Assembly: GCA_019119635.1 (NCBI GenBank)
Contig: DWWP01000009.1
Coordinates: 1-38,481 of the forward strand
DNA: 38,481 nucleotides
Source of the DNA: Candidatus Dietzia intestinipullorum
Lineage (GTDB): Bacteria > Actinomycetota > Actinomycetes > Mycobacteriales > Mycobacteriaceae
Direction: 5' to 3'
Shown: positions 1 through 7,551 of the stretch, one piece after another
How positions within the stretch are numbered: the stretch's first letter is position 1
How the letters are laid out: every line of letters starts with the position of its first letter
The notes under the pieces: model-generated
Seen by the model: the letters and a program-made list of their open reading frames with translations, nothing else
What the model was told of the DNA's origin: nothing
Databases searched by the model: none
Translations under genes and position numbers: made by a program

Positions 1-185
1 CGCGACGAGCGGTTCTCCAAGCCGCGACGGCCTTCCTCCCGGAAGCGTCGGATCCAGCGGTGAGCGCACTGTCGAGAGACGCCCTGGGCCTTCGCAGCGT
101 GAGCGACTGCCCAGCCTTGCTCGCAGACGCGCTCGACGAGCAGTTGCCGACCACGCACGTTCAACCGGGCATTACGGTGGGACAT
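1..185 (-). CDS. IS481-family transposase, N-terminal part (cut by window edge)
   Basis: The minus strand from the ATG at 185 reads MSHRNARLNVRGRQ, then a helix-turn-helix (about residues 14-50, with AHAAKAQGVSRQCAHRWIRR) and REEGRRGLENRSS. This is the N-terminal DNA-binding part of IS481-type transposases, in the IS3/IS481 DDE group. The catalytic DDE core would lie beyond position 1. The start is supported by the conserved opening MSHRNARL and a GAGG-like ribosome site just upstream. Only 61 codons are visible, so whether the element is complete cannot be judged. The element lies directly behind the substrate-binding protein gene of an ABC operon. Confidence 0.85.
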   Translation of the reverse strand, partial: MSHRNARLNVRGRQLLVERVCEQGWAVAHAAKAQGVSRQCAHRWIRRFREEGRRGLENRSS

Positions 186-186
186 G

Positions 187-240
187 AGGACCTCCGGACG
201 GTAGGCGACTTAGACATCACCCACCGCACCCGGAGGTCCT
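187..240. repeat. 11-bp inverted repeat in the IS leader
   Basis: AGGACCTCCGG (187-197) and CCGGAGGTCCT (230-240) are perfect inverted copies separated by 32 nt. They lie between the IS end and the transposase ATG. The arm next to the ATG contains the AG-rich stretch that would serve as ribosome site. A read-in transcript could therefore fold and hide it, a known way for insertion sequences to avoid activation by outside promoters. The folding is inferred. Confidence 0.5.
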
Positions 241-293
241 CCCTTGCGTCAATGACTCGACGCGTGTGTCACCAACGTCCTGGCCGAGTACAT

Positions 294-1481
294 CTAGATC
301 AGCCGTTCGTGTCGTGTGAGTGAAGCGGGCAGGCCGAGCGCCGTGGGCCCGCCGTGGCGGTCGATGGCCGTGCGGACGAAGCGGTCGTCCACGAGGTCCG
401 CGTGGACCGACGACGGGTCGAGCCCGTCGAGGAACCCGGTCTCCCCGTCCACGACGGTCTGGCGCATCTGCCGGACGAGTTCGGCGGTGAAGCTCGGGAA
501 CGGGTACGGGTGGAAATCGATCCGGGCCCGCTCGGCGCCGGTCTCCGGGTCCGGCACGGTGCCGGTCATGGCCGTCTCGACGGCCTCCGGGGGCTGCGGC
601 AGGTAGCTCTTTCCGGACAGGATCGCCGACGCCGCGGACCGGTCCGCGCGGATACCGAGTTGCGCGGCCACGGACGCGTCGATGATCGCCTGCGCCGTCT
701 CGGGGCGGGAATCGACCAGGTCGCTGTGGACCACGGTCACGCAGCACGCGTGATCGCGCCACACCTGGTCGAGGAGCATGTGGAGCCGCCCCACCCCCTG
801 GGCCACCGCGCCTGCATTGAAGGGATCCGCCACGGTGAAGGCGGAGATCGAGCCGGTGGCCAGCGCCGGGGTCATGTCCGAGGGGCCCATCACGACGAGC
901 TCGACGGTCCCGGCCGAGCGACTCGGCGAGGTCCGCACCACCGGGGTGAGGCCGTGGGCGCGCAGGACCCGCTGCAGCAGCATGTTGTGGATCGACCACC
1001 AGCCCGGGATCGCCACCTGTGTCCCGGCGAGCTGACCGATCTCGGTGACATGGGGGGCCACCGTGAGCGCTCCTCCGCCCGTGTGGTTCCAGCTCACCAC
1101 CCTGACGTCGGCTCCGACCACGTGGCGGAGCTGGATCGCCCGCGGCATCAGCAGGTGGATCACATCGACCTGGCGCGTCAGGAAGGCCTCCATCAGTGAG
1201 GACCACGAGCGGAACAGCACGGGGTGGCCGACGATCAACTTCTGTTGCTCGTAGAGCCCGTCGCCGTGCGCCACCAGGAGCGGGGCGGCGTCGGTGATCG
1301 GGAGGTAGCCGATCCGCAGGTCCTCCGTCTCGACACCGCGCGGGGCGGTCGCGGCGGAGACGAGGTCTCCGAGGGCCGCGGCGCCACCCAGCGCGCCCGC
1401 GCCGACGGCGAGCGCCCCGCCGGCGCGGAGGAGCGACCTGCGGTCGAGGTGCGGCAGTACTCCCCGGTTCTCGTCGGACAT
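294..1481 (-). CDS. ABC transporter substrate-binding protein (nitrate/sulfonate/taurine type)
   Basis: A 395-residue exported binding protein. It opens MSDENRGVLPHL and then has a twin-arginine type signal, DRRSLLRAGGALAVGAGALGG (about residues 14-34). The mature part (LRIGYLPITDAAPLLVAHGDGLYEQ) is the NrtA/SsuA-like periplasmic-binding fold. A longer reading frame exists upstream, but this ATG gives the signal peptide directly and lies 10 nt after the ATPase stop, so I chose it. It is the last gene of a four-gene minus-strand operon. The stop codon TAG is part of the TCTAGA target next to the IS, so the protein is intact, but anything downstream, presumably the permease, is separated by the IS. 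The substrate is not readable from sequence; an organosulfur or nitrogen compound is likely from family and neighbours. Confidence 0.85.
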   Translation of the reverse strand: MSDENRGVLPHLDRRSLLRAGGALAVGAGALGGAAALGDLVSAATAPRGVETEDLRIGYLPITDAAPLLVAHGDGLYEQQKLIVGHPVLFRSWSSLMEAFLTRQVDVIHLLMPRAIQLRHVVGADVRVVSWNHTGGGALTVAPHVTEIGQLAGTQVAIPGWWSIHNMLLQRVLRAHGLTPVVRTSPSRSAGTVELVVMGPSDMTPALATGSISAFTVADPFNAGAVAQGVGRLHMLLDQVWRDHACCVTVVHSDLVDSRPETAQAIIDASVAAQLGIRADRSAASAILSGKSYLPQPPEAVETAMTGTVPDPETGAERARIDFHPYPFPSFTAELVRQMRQTVVDGETGFLDGLDPSSVHADLVDDRFVRTAIDRHGGPTALGLPASLTRHERLI

Positions 1482-1491
1482 GGCGCGCGGC

Positions 1492-2247
1492 TCAGGCCGT
1501 CCGGTACGCGGCCAGGAGCTTGTCCCGCAGCGCCGGGTCGGTGTCGGGGGTCCCGTGCGACGGGTTCTCCCACTCGGCGCGCACGCGTCCGGAGGAGCCG
1601 AGCAGGGCGATCCGCGAGCCCACGACCAACGCCTCGTCCACATCGTGGGTGACCATGACGGTGGTGACGCCGAGTTCGGCGGTCACTCCGACCAGCCACC
1701 GCTGTGAGTCCGCACGGGTGACGGGGTCCAGGGCGCTGAACGGCTCGTCCAGCAGCAGGATCTCGGGACGCGTGGCGGCGGCCCGGACCACGGCGACGCG
1801 CTGGGCCTGCCCTCCCGAGATCTCATCCGGGCGGGCGGCCGCCAGTTCGGCGATGCCGAAGCGCTCGAGCAGTTCGTCCGCGTGCCGGGTGTCCACCCGT
1901 CCGCGGAGTGCGCGGAACCTGCCGCCCAGCGCGACGTTCTCGCGGACCGTCAGCCACGGGTACAGCAGCGGCTTCTGGAAGACGACCGCATACGAGTGCT
2001 CGTCGCGACCGTCGCCCCCGCCGCTGCCGGAACCGACGCGCAGATCGCCGCCCGCCGGCCGCTCGAGGCCGGCGAGCAGGCGCAGCAGCGTGGACTTGCC
2101 CACGCCCGACGGCCCCAGCAGGACGAGGGACTCGCCCGCCCGGACGGAGAGCTCGAGGTCCCGGAACAGCTCCCGGCCGCCGGGCAGCCGGTGCCGGAGC
2201 CCGCTGACGTGGACCGCCACCGGCCGCTCGAGGACGGGGGTGCTCAC
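1492..2247 (-). CDS. ABC transporter ATP-binding protein (SsuB/NrtD/TauB type)
   Basis: A 251-residue importer ATPase. Walker A GPSGVGKST, signature ISGGQAQRVAVVRAAA, Walker B ILLLDEPFSALD and the switch histidine in VTHDVDEAL are all present. This is the subfamily that energises nitrate, sulfonate and taurine uptake. The start is a GTG (VSTPVLERP) whose GTGA overlaps the stop of the acyl-CoA-dehydrogenase-like gene, which indicates coupled translation; a longer upstream frame is an overlap artefact. It should work with the substrate-binding protein encoded next and with a permease not seen in the window. Confidence 0.9.
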   Translation of the reverse strand: MSTPVLERPVAVHVSGLRHRLPGGRELFRDLELSVRAGESLVLLGPSGVGKSTLLRLLAGLERPAGGDLRVGSGSGGGDGRDEHSYAVVFQKPLLYPWLTVRENVALGGRFRALRGRVDTRHADELLERFGIAELAAARPDEISGGQAQRVAVVRAAATRPEILLLDEPFSALDPVTRADSQRWLVGVTAELGVTTVMVTHDVDEALVVGSRIALLGSSGRVRAEWENPSHGTPDTDPALRDKLLAAYRTA

Positions 2248-3362
2248 GCCACGATCCCCAGTCGGTCGAGCTCCCACCGCAGTTGCGACTGGGACGGCGA
2301 CTGCACCGGTAGGAAGGCGGCCTCGCGCATGCGGCGGTTGGCCGAGGCGCCCGTGGCGAAGCCCATCCCCCCGCACAGGACCGCCTCCAGGCGGGTCGCG
2401 GCCGGGCCGACCTCGGCACCGTCGAGGCGGAGCCGGAGCAGGTCCGGCAGCGTCGCCTCGGCCGGCGAGCCGGCGAGGCGGTGGAGCGCCGAGTGCATCT
2501 GGTCGTGCCTGTCTGCCAGCTCGGCGTGCTCGCCCTCGTAGAAGGCGCCGAGCCCCGTCAGGCGGCGCTCGGACTCGGTGAGCGACCGTGCGGCGATTCC
2601 CGAGCAGAACGCGGCCTGCAGGATGAGGAACTGCGGGCGGACACCCGAGAGGAAATCCTCGAGGTCCTCGCCGAGCACCTGCTCGTGCGGCACCACGACC
2701 CCGTCGAGCCCGATCATGGTGGAGGCCGTGGCGTTGAGCGCGAGCAGGTCGGGCGCCTTACGGATGTCCACCCCCTGCGCGGAGGCCCGGAACGTGATGA
2801 CGAGGCTGCGCCCGTCCTCGGTGTTCGCGGCGAGCACGATCGTGCTGTCCGGGTACACGTTGGACGCCCACGCTATGGGGCCGTCGATCCGGTAGCCGCC
2901 GTCGACCGGGGTCGCGGTGACGGGCACGTCCCCGAGCCCGACGACCTGCCGCTGGGCCGCGGCAATCCCGGTCACACCGGGATGAGTGCCCTCGGCCACG
3001 CCCCGATAGGTGGCGCCGGCCGCGTCCGACCGGTCGGCGGCGTGCCGCAGGTACGCGGCGGCCATCCGCTGGGCCCACGCCGCGAACGCCACGGCGAGGC
3101 TCTCCGTCGCGACGGCCTCGATGACCGTCGCGGCGGCGGCGACCGGCGTGCGGTCGACGTCGAAGAGGCCGAGCCGCGCCAGCGCGGCGATGTCGTCACG
3201 GAGGTCCACGTCTCCTCGATCGAGCGCGGCTGCCCGCTCGGCGATCGATTCGAGCACCGTCAGCAGGTCACCCGCGTCGATCGGCGCGAGCTCACCGTCG
3301 GTGAGGCGCTCCCGGGGCGCTCCGAGGTCCACGAGGAGGGAGCCGGTCGTGGCGGCGCTCAC
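2244..3362 (-). CDS. Acyl-CoA dehydrogenase-like flavoprotein
   Basis: A 372-residue protein of the acyl-CoA dehydrogenase fold: an all-alpha N-terminal part (to about residue 120), a middle beta domain (GIAAAQRQVVGLGDVPV, YRIDGPIAWASN) and a helical C-terminal part. The family includes true dehydrogenases and flavin-dependent monooxygenases such as DszC and SfnB, which release sulfur from organic compounds. The ABC uptake genes beside it favour the latter, but I cannot tell from sequence alone. The GTG start overlaps the TGA of the DUF4242 gene (GTGA). It is the second gene of the operon. Confidence 0.75.
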   Translation of the reverse strand: MSAATTGSLLVDLGAPRERLTDGELAPIDAGDLLTVLESIAERAAALDRGDVDLRDDIAALARLGLFDVDRTPVAAAATVIEAVATESLAVAFAAWAQRMAAAYLRHAADRSDAAGATYRGVAEGTHPGVTGIAAAQRQVVGLGDVPVTATPVDGGYRIDGPIAWASNVYPDSTIVLAANTEDGRSLVITFRASAQGVDIRKAPDLLALNATASTMIGLDGVVVPHEQVLGEDLEDFLSGVRPQFLILQAAFCSGIAARSLTESERRLTGLGAFYEGEHAELADRHDQMHSALHRLAGSPAEATLPDLLRLRLDGAEVGPAATRLEAVLCGGMGFATGASANRRMREAAFLPVQSPSQSQLRWELDRLGIVA

Positions 3363-3889
3363 GACAGCTCGTGGAGACGCGTGATCGGGGTCGAGACGAT
3401 CTCCCGGGCCCGCACGACCGCGTCCTCGTCGGGGGCGTTGTAGAAGCACAGGCACTTGTCCGTGTCCTCCCGGACATACGTGCGCAGGAACGAGACCTCG
3501 GGGATCTCGGCGTACTTCGGGGACTTCTCCTTCTTCCGCGCGAGGTAGGTGTCCATGTCGATCTCGGCCGGGATGTCCCACTCGACCAGGTAGCCGGCCT
3601 CGGGGCGGGCGGCCTTGATCGTCTCGAGGTCGGTGCCCACGAGGCGGACCTGCGCGGGTTCGGTGACCTCGGCCGCACCGAGGGAGGAGGCGTCGAGGGC
3701 GGGGGCCTGCCCGGCGCTGTCGTCCGCCACCTCGGCGATCGTGAAGATCCGCGCCGCGCCCTTGGTGATCTGGGTCTCGATGAGCTCGGCGCCCGAGTCG
3801 GTGAGGGACCGGGCGATCGCGTCGATGAGCGCCGACGGATCGTTCTGCTGGTCTGCCGAAGGAACGGTCTCGTACAGGAAGAGAGTCAT
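3359..3889 (-). CDS. DUF4242 domain protein (SCO4226-like)
   Basis: A 176-residue protein. The C-terminal half (about residues 100-176: YLVEWDIPAEIDMDTYLARKKEKSP, then LRTYVREDTDKCLCFYNAPDEDAV) is a typical DUF4242 ferredoxin-like domain. Its Streptomyces homologue SCO4226 is a nickel-binding protein. The N-terminal half looks like a diverged second copy of the same fold. It is the first gene of the operon and carries its promoter region, where a perfect palindrome lies about 50 nt upstream of the ATG. Its role in the operon is unknown; a small-molecule or metal-binding accessory to the flavoprotein is possible. Confidence 0.75.
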   Translation of the reverse strand: MTLFLYETVPSADQQNDPSALIDAIARSLTDSGAELIETQITKGAARIFTIAEVADDSAGQAPALDASSLGAAEVTEPAQVRLVGTDLETIKAARPEAGYLVEWDIPAEIDMDTYLARKKEKSPKYAEIPEVSFLRTYVREDTDKCLCFYNAPDEDAVVRAREIVSTPITRLHELS

Positions 3890-3938
3890 TCTTGTCCTTT
3901 CACGGGAGGTGGCTCGGTGCCACCCACACTAGGAACAA

Positions 3939-3952
3939 ACAGACCGGTCTGT
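3939..3952. promoter_or_regulatory. Palindromic operator ACAGACCGGTCTGT
   Basis: A perfect 14-bp palindrome upstream of the DUF4242 operon, close to a possible -10 (TAGTGT, minus strand) a few bases nearer the gene. The form is typical of TetR-family operators. No TetR gene is adjacent, so the regulator would be encoded elsewhere. It also lies about 100 nt upstream of phoU. Confidence 0.55.
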
Positions 3953-4042
3953 ACATTTATTCCGGGGCCCCGGCCCACCCCCGCGCGGCCACCACGCGGT
4001 GAACGCTCGGAGAACGATCAGCATTCGGGCGGGATGCGCCAC

Positions 4043-4048
4043 TACAGT
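4043..4048 (+). promoter_or_regulatory. -10 box TACAGT for a leaderless phoU transcript
   Basis: TACAGT ends 6 nt before the phoU ATG and no ribosome site is visible. This is the arrangement of leaderless actinobacterial transcripts, in which transcription begins at the start codon. Confidence 0.5.
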
Positions 4049-4054
4049 CGTGGC

Positions 4055-4741
4055 ATGCGTACCGTCTTCCATTCCAAACTCGATGAATTCGCCGGCCAGC
4101 TGGCCTCCTTCTGTGCGACCAATGCGCGACTGCTCGACCGCGCCTCCGTCGCGTTACTCGAGGCCGATGAACTCGCCGCGAACGAGGTGATCGACGGCGC
4201 CGCGGAACTCCAGGAACTGCGCGAGGGCAGCGAGCAACTCGCGTTCGAGCTCCTGCTCCTCGAATCGCCTGTGGCGAGGGACCTGCGCCAGGTGGTCTCG
4301 GGGATCTACATCGTCGAGCACTTCACCCGGATGGCCGCACTCGCCGGGCACATCGCCCGCGTCGCCCGTCGTCGGCATCCCATCCCGGCCGTCCCGGAGC
4401 CGATCGCCCCGATCATCAGCGAACTCGCCCGTCGTGACGCGGCCCTCGCCGGGCACCTCCAGGAGCTGCTGGCGAAGCCGGACGTCGAGCTCGCCCTCTC
4501 GCTCGAGACGGAGGACGACGCCGTCGACGACCTCCACGCGGACCTGATGCGGAAGGTCTCCGCCGAGGACTGGCCGCACGGTTCCGTCGCGGCCGTCGAC
4601 CTGGCCCTGCTCGCGCGCTACTACGAGCGCTTTGCCGACCACACGGTCAGCATCGCCAACCGCGTGGTCTACCTGGCCACCGGCGAGCGGCCGGAGGGCG
4701 GCACCCTGTCGCACCTGGACGACGGCTCCGTCCTCGACTGA
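4055..4741 (+). CDS. phoU: Phosphate transport system regulatory protein PhoU
   Basis: A 228-residue all-helical protein with two PhoU repeats. The first is about residues 1-110 (MRTVFHSKLDEFAGQLASF, then VARDLRQVVSGIYIVEHFTRMAALAGHIA) and the second about 120-215 (DAALAGHLQELL, then LALLARYYERFADHTVSIANRVVYLATG). PhoU links the PstSCAB phosphate importer to the phosphate two-component sensor and represses the regulon when phosphate is plentiful. Here it stands alone, without pst genes next to it, which is common in mycolic-acid actinobacteria. The start is the ATG six bases after a -10-like box. Confidence 0.9.
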   Translation: MRTVFHSKLDEFAGQLASFCATNARLLDRASVALLEADELAANEVIDGAAELQELREGSEQLAFELLLLESPVARDLRQVVSGIYIVEHFTRMAALAGHIARVARRRHPIPAVPEPIAPIISELARRDAALAGHLQELLAKPDVELALSLETEDDAVDDLHADLMRKVSAEDWPHGSVAAVDLALLARYYERFADHTVSIANRVVYLATGERPEGGTLSHLDDGSVLD

Positions 4742-4761
4742 CCGGCTCCGCGGCCCGAGAC

Positions 4762-4799
4762 ACCGCTGCCCGGCACCCCTCGAGGTGCCGGGCAGCGGT
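4762..4799. terminator. Strong bidirectional hairpin between phoU and ilvD
   Basis: A perfect 16-bp GC-rich stem (ACCGCTGCCCGGCACC at 4762-4777 paired with 4784-4799) with a 6-nt loop, placed between two convergent genes. There is no long T-run, as usual for this GC content. Confidence 0.8.
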
Positions 4800-4821
4800 T
4801 CGTCTCAGCGAGGGCGACCGG

Positions 4822-6561
4822 TCAGCGGCAGATCGCACCCTCCGAGGCCGACTGGACGAGCTTGGAGTACTTGGCCAGCACGCCCCGCGTGTACCGGGGG
4901 GCCAGCGGCTCCCAGCCCTCGGCGCGCGCCTCGAGCTCCTGCGGATCGACCAGCAGGTCCAAGGTCCCGGACCCCACGTCCAGACGGATCCGGTCGCCGT
5001 CACGGACATAGGCGATCGGACCGCCGTCGACCGCCTCGGGGGCGATGTGCCCCACGCACAGCCCGGTGGTGCCCCCGGAGAACCGGCCGTCCGTCATGAG
5101 CAGGACGTCCTTGCCCAGCCCCGCGCCCTTGATGGCGCCGGTGATGGCGAGCATCTCCCGCATCCCGGGCCCGCCCTTGGGGCCCTCATACCGGATCACG
5201 ACGACGTCGCCCGAGGTGATGGTCCCGTCCTCGAGCGCATCCATCGCGGCACGCTCGCGTTCGAAGACCCGCGCGGTCCCCTCGAACACGTCGGAGTCGA
5301 AGCCGGCCGACTTGACCACGGCTCCCCCGGGGGCGAGGGAGCCCCGCAGGATCGTGATCCCGCCGGTCGGGTGGATGGGCTGCTCCATCGCCCGCAGCAC
5401 CGCCCCGTCCGGGTCGGGCGGGGTGATGTCGGCGAGGTTCTCCGCGACCGTCTTGCCGGTGACGGTCATGCAGTCGCCGTGCAGCATCCCGGCGTCCAGC
5501 AGCGCCTTCATGACCACGGGCACGCCACCGATCTTGTCGACGTCCGTCATCACGTGCGCGCCGAACGGCTTGACGTCCGCGAGGTGCGGGACGCGGGCAC
5601 CGACTCGCGCGAAGTCCTCCAGCGTCAGCTCCACCTCGGCCTCGTTGGCGATCGCGAGCAGGTGCAACACCGCATTGGTGGAGCCACCGAAGGCCATCAC
5701 CACGGCGATGGCGTTCTCGAACGCCTCCCGGGTCATGATGTCGCGCGCCGTGATCCCGCGGCGGAGCATCTCGACCACGGCCTCGCCGCTCGCCCGCGCG
5801 TAGTCGTCGCGCCGACGGTCCGGCGCCGGCGGGGAGGCGCTGCCCGGCAGCGACATCCCCAGGGCCTCGGCGGCGCTGGCCATGGTGTTGGCCGTGTACA
5901 TGCCACCGCAGGCCCCCTCCCCGGGGCAGATGGCACGCTCGATGGTGTCGACGTCCCCCTCGCTCATCAAGCCGCGCGAGCAGGCCCCGACCGCCTCGAA
6001 CGCGTCGATGATCGTCACCTGCTTCTCCTCGCCGGTCGAGAGCTTGGCCCAGCCCGGGAGCGTGGAACCGGCGTAGAGGAACACCGACGCCAGGTCCAGC
6101 CGGGCTGCGGACATGAGCATCCCCGGCAGCGACTTGTCGCAGCCCGCCAGCAGCACCGAACCGTCGAGGCGCTCCGCGCTCATCACGGTCTCCACGCTGT
6201 CGGCGATGACCTCACGGGAGACCAGCGAGAAGTGCATGCCCTCGTGGCCCATCGAGATCCCGTCGGAGACGGAGATCGTGCCGAACTCCAGCGGGTAGCC
6301 ACCGCCCGAGTGCACGCCCTCCTTGGTCACCTTGGCCAGCCTGTCCAGCGACAGGTTGCACGGGGTGATCTCGTTCCACGACGACGCCACACCGATTTGC
6401 GGCTTGACCCAGTCGTCGTCGCCCATCCCCACCGCGCGGAGCATGCCCCGCGCGGCGGACTTCTCCAGCCCGTCGGTGACGTCGCGACTGCGGGGCTTGA
6501 TGTCGGCGCCGCTCTCGGCGTCCGGGGGCTCTGTACGGGGTGTCTCGGTTCCGGAACTCAT
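4822..6561 (-). CDS. ilvD: Dihydroxy-acid dehydratase
   Basis: A 579-residue IlvD, which dehydrates 2,3-dihydroxy-3-methylbutanoate and the isoleucine analogue to 2-oxo acids in branched-chain amino acid synthesis. Iron-sulfur ligand cysteines are visible at about C68 (ITPCNLS), C141 (AGCDKSLPG) and C218 ([14 protein letters not shown]). The substrate-site stretch [17 protein letters not shown] is near the C-terminus. Length and motifs match the actinobacterial enzyme. No other ilv or leu genes are nearby; the gene appears monocistronic and ends at the shared hairpin. Confidence 0.95.
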   Translation of the reverse strand: MSSGTETPRTEPPDAESGADIKPRSRDVTDGLEKSAARGMLRAVGMGDDDWVKPQIGVASSWNEITPCNLSLDRLAKVTKEGVHSGGGYPLEFGTISVSDGISMGHEGMHFSLVSREVIADSVETVMSAERLDGSVLLAGCDKSLPGMLMSAARLDLASVFLYAGSTLPGWAKLSTGEEKQVTIIDAFEAVGACSRGLMSEGDVDTIERAICPGEGACGGMYTANTMASAAEALGMSLPGSASPPAPDRRRDDYARASGEAVVEMLRRGITARDIMTREAFENAIAVVMAFGGSTNAVLHLLAIANEAEVELTLEDFARVGARVPHLADVKPFGAHVMTDVDKIGGVPVVMKALLDAGMLHGDCMTVTGKTVAENLADITPPDPDGAVLRAMEQPIHPTGGITILRGSLAPGGAVVKSAGFDSDVFEGTARVFERERAAMDALEDGTITSGDVVVIRYEGPKGGPGMREMLAITGAIKGAGLGKDVLLMTDGRFSGGTTGLCVGHIAPEAVDGGPIAYVRDGDRIRLDVGSGTLDLLVDPQELEARAEGWEPLAPRYTRGVLAKYSKLVQSASEGAICR

Positions 6562-6643
6562 GGGACCAGCTTAGGCCCCGGTCGCAGTGACGGGTCGGTA
6601 GCGTCGACGATGACCCGGTACCGAACGTCAGGAGTGCGCCCCG

Positions 6644-7531
6644 GTGGTCTTCGATGTGATGCGTCAGGTCTCCGGGGTGCTCGTCACCGTCTTCGTCGTC
6701 TCCAGCCTGCTCAACGTGGGCCTGACGCAGAAGCCGTCCAACTTCCGTTCCCACCTCCAGAAGGGGCACTTCCTGTCCCGGATGGTGCTCGCCAACCTGA
6801 TCCTCGTGCCCGCCGTCATGGTCCTGGCGGTGACCGTGGTCGATCTCGAACCGATCTACGCCGCCGGCCTCCTCGTCTTCGGTCTCTCGGCCGGCGCCCC
6901 GTTCCTCATCGCCCTCACCCGCGAGTCCAAGAATGACGTCTCACTCGCGGCGACCGTCATGACCGTCCTGATCCTCGGCACCGTGGTCCTCCTGCCGTTG
7001 CTGCTCCCCCGGTTGATCGAGGGGATCAGTGTCGACGTGTGGGCGATCATCCTGGCACTGCTGCTGCAGATGATCCTGCCGATGGTGGCGGGGATGGTGG
7101 CCCGGCAGTACCTCGTCCGCCTCACCGAGGCGATCCAGCCGTGGGTCGCACGGGTCTCCTCCCTCGCGCTCTACGGTCTGCTCGCCACGATGATCGTGGG
7201 CTACCTGCCCGCGATGGTGGACACCGAACTGTGGAAGGCGATCGGCACGGGAATCGTCGTCATACTCATCTCCCTGTTCATCGGCTACATGATGGGTGAC
7301 GGCCACAATCACCTGAAGAAGGTCGGGGCGCTGGCGACGGCGCAACGCAACACGGCCGCCGCGATGATCGTCGCGACCTCGAACTTCGCGGACCCCCGCG
7401 CGGTGGTCGTGGTCACGCTCGTCAACACGCTCGGTCTGGTCCTGCTCATGGGCGCGGCCAAGGCGATGAGCCGGGACGTCGAGCTCCTGCTCACGCCCAT
7501 CGGCGCCGACATTCCGGAGCGCCGCCACTGA
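6644..7531 (+). CDS. Bile acid:sodium symporter (BASS)-like membrane protein
   Basis: A 295-residue membrane protein with about eight to nine hydrophobic segments (for example VSGVLVTVFVVSSLLNVGL, LANLILVPAVMVLAVTVV, LIALTRESKND). The arrangement and the C-terminal AQRNTAAAMIVATSNFADPR resemble the BASS fold. The substrate is unknown. The start is GTG at 6644 with AGGAG about 10 nt upstream; an in-frame ATG at 6659 is the alternative. It is followed 20 nt later by an arylsulfatase, so the two may be linked in use of sulfated or anionic compounds; this is inference. Confidence 0.7.
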   Translation: MVFDVMRQVSGVLVTVFVVSSLLNVGLTQKPSNFRSHLQKGHFLSRMVLANLILVPAVMVLAVTVVDLEPIYAAGLLVFGLSAGAPFLIALTRESKNDVSLAATVMTVLILGTVVLLPLLLPRLIEGISVDVWAIILALLLQMILPMVAGMVARQYLVRLTEAIQPWVARVSSLALYGLLATMIVGYLPAMVDTELWKAIGTGIVVILISLFIGYMMGDGHNHLKKVGALATAQRNTAAAMIVATSNFADPRAVVVVTLVNTLGLVLLMGAAKAMSRDVELLLTPIGADIPERRH

Positions 7532-7551
7532 ATAGTCGGGACAATGGGGAT

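Larger units (their letters stand above)
1..292 (-). mobile_element. IS481-like insertion sequence, left part
   Basis: The visible terminus reads 5'-TGTACTCGGCCAGGACG on the minus strand from 292 inward, and IS481-family ends start with TGT. Immediately outside it, 293-298 is TCTAGA. This fits the NCTAGN target known for the Bordetella prototype IS481. The second end is outside the window, so the target duplication cannot be confirmed here. Confidence 0.7.

Noticed and set aside
5047-6936. A 629-codon open frame antisense to ilvD
   Set aside because: Same reason: a shadow of third-position GC in ilvD, and no recognisable domains.
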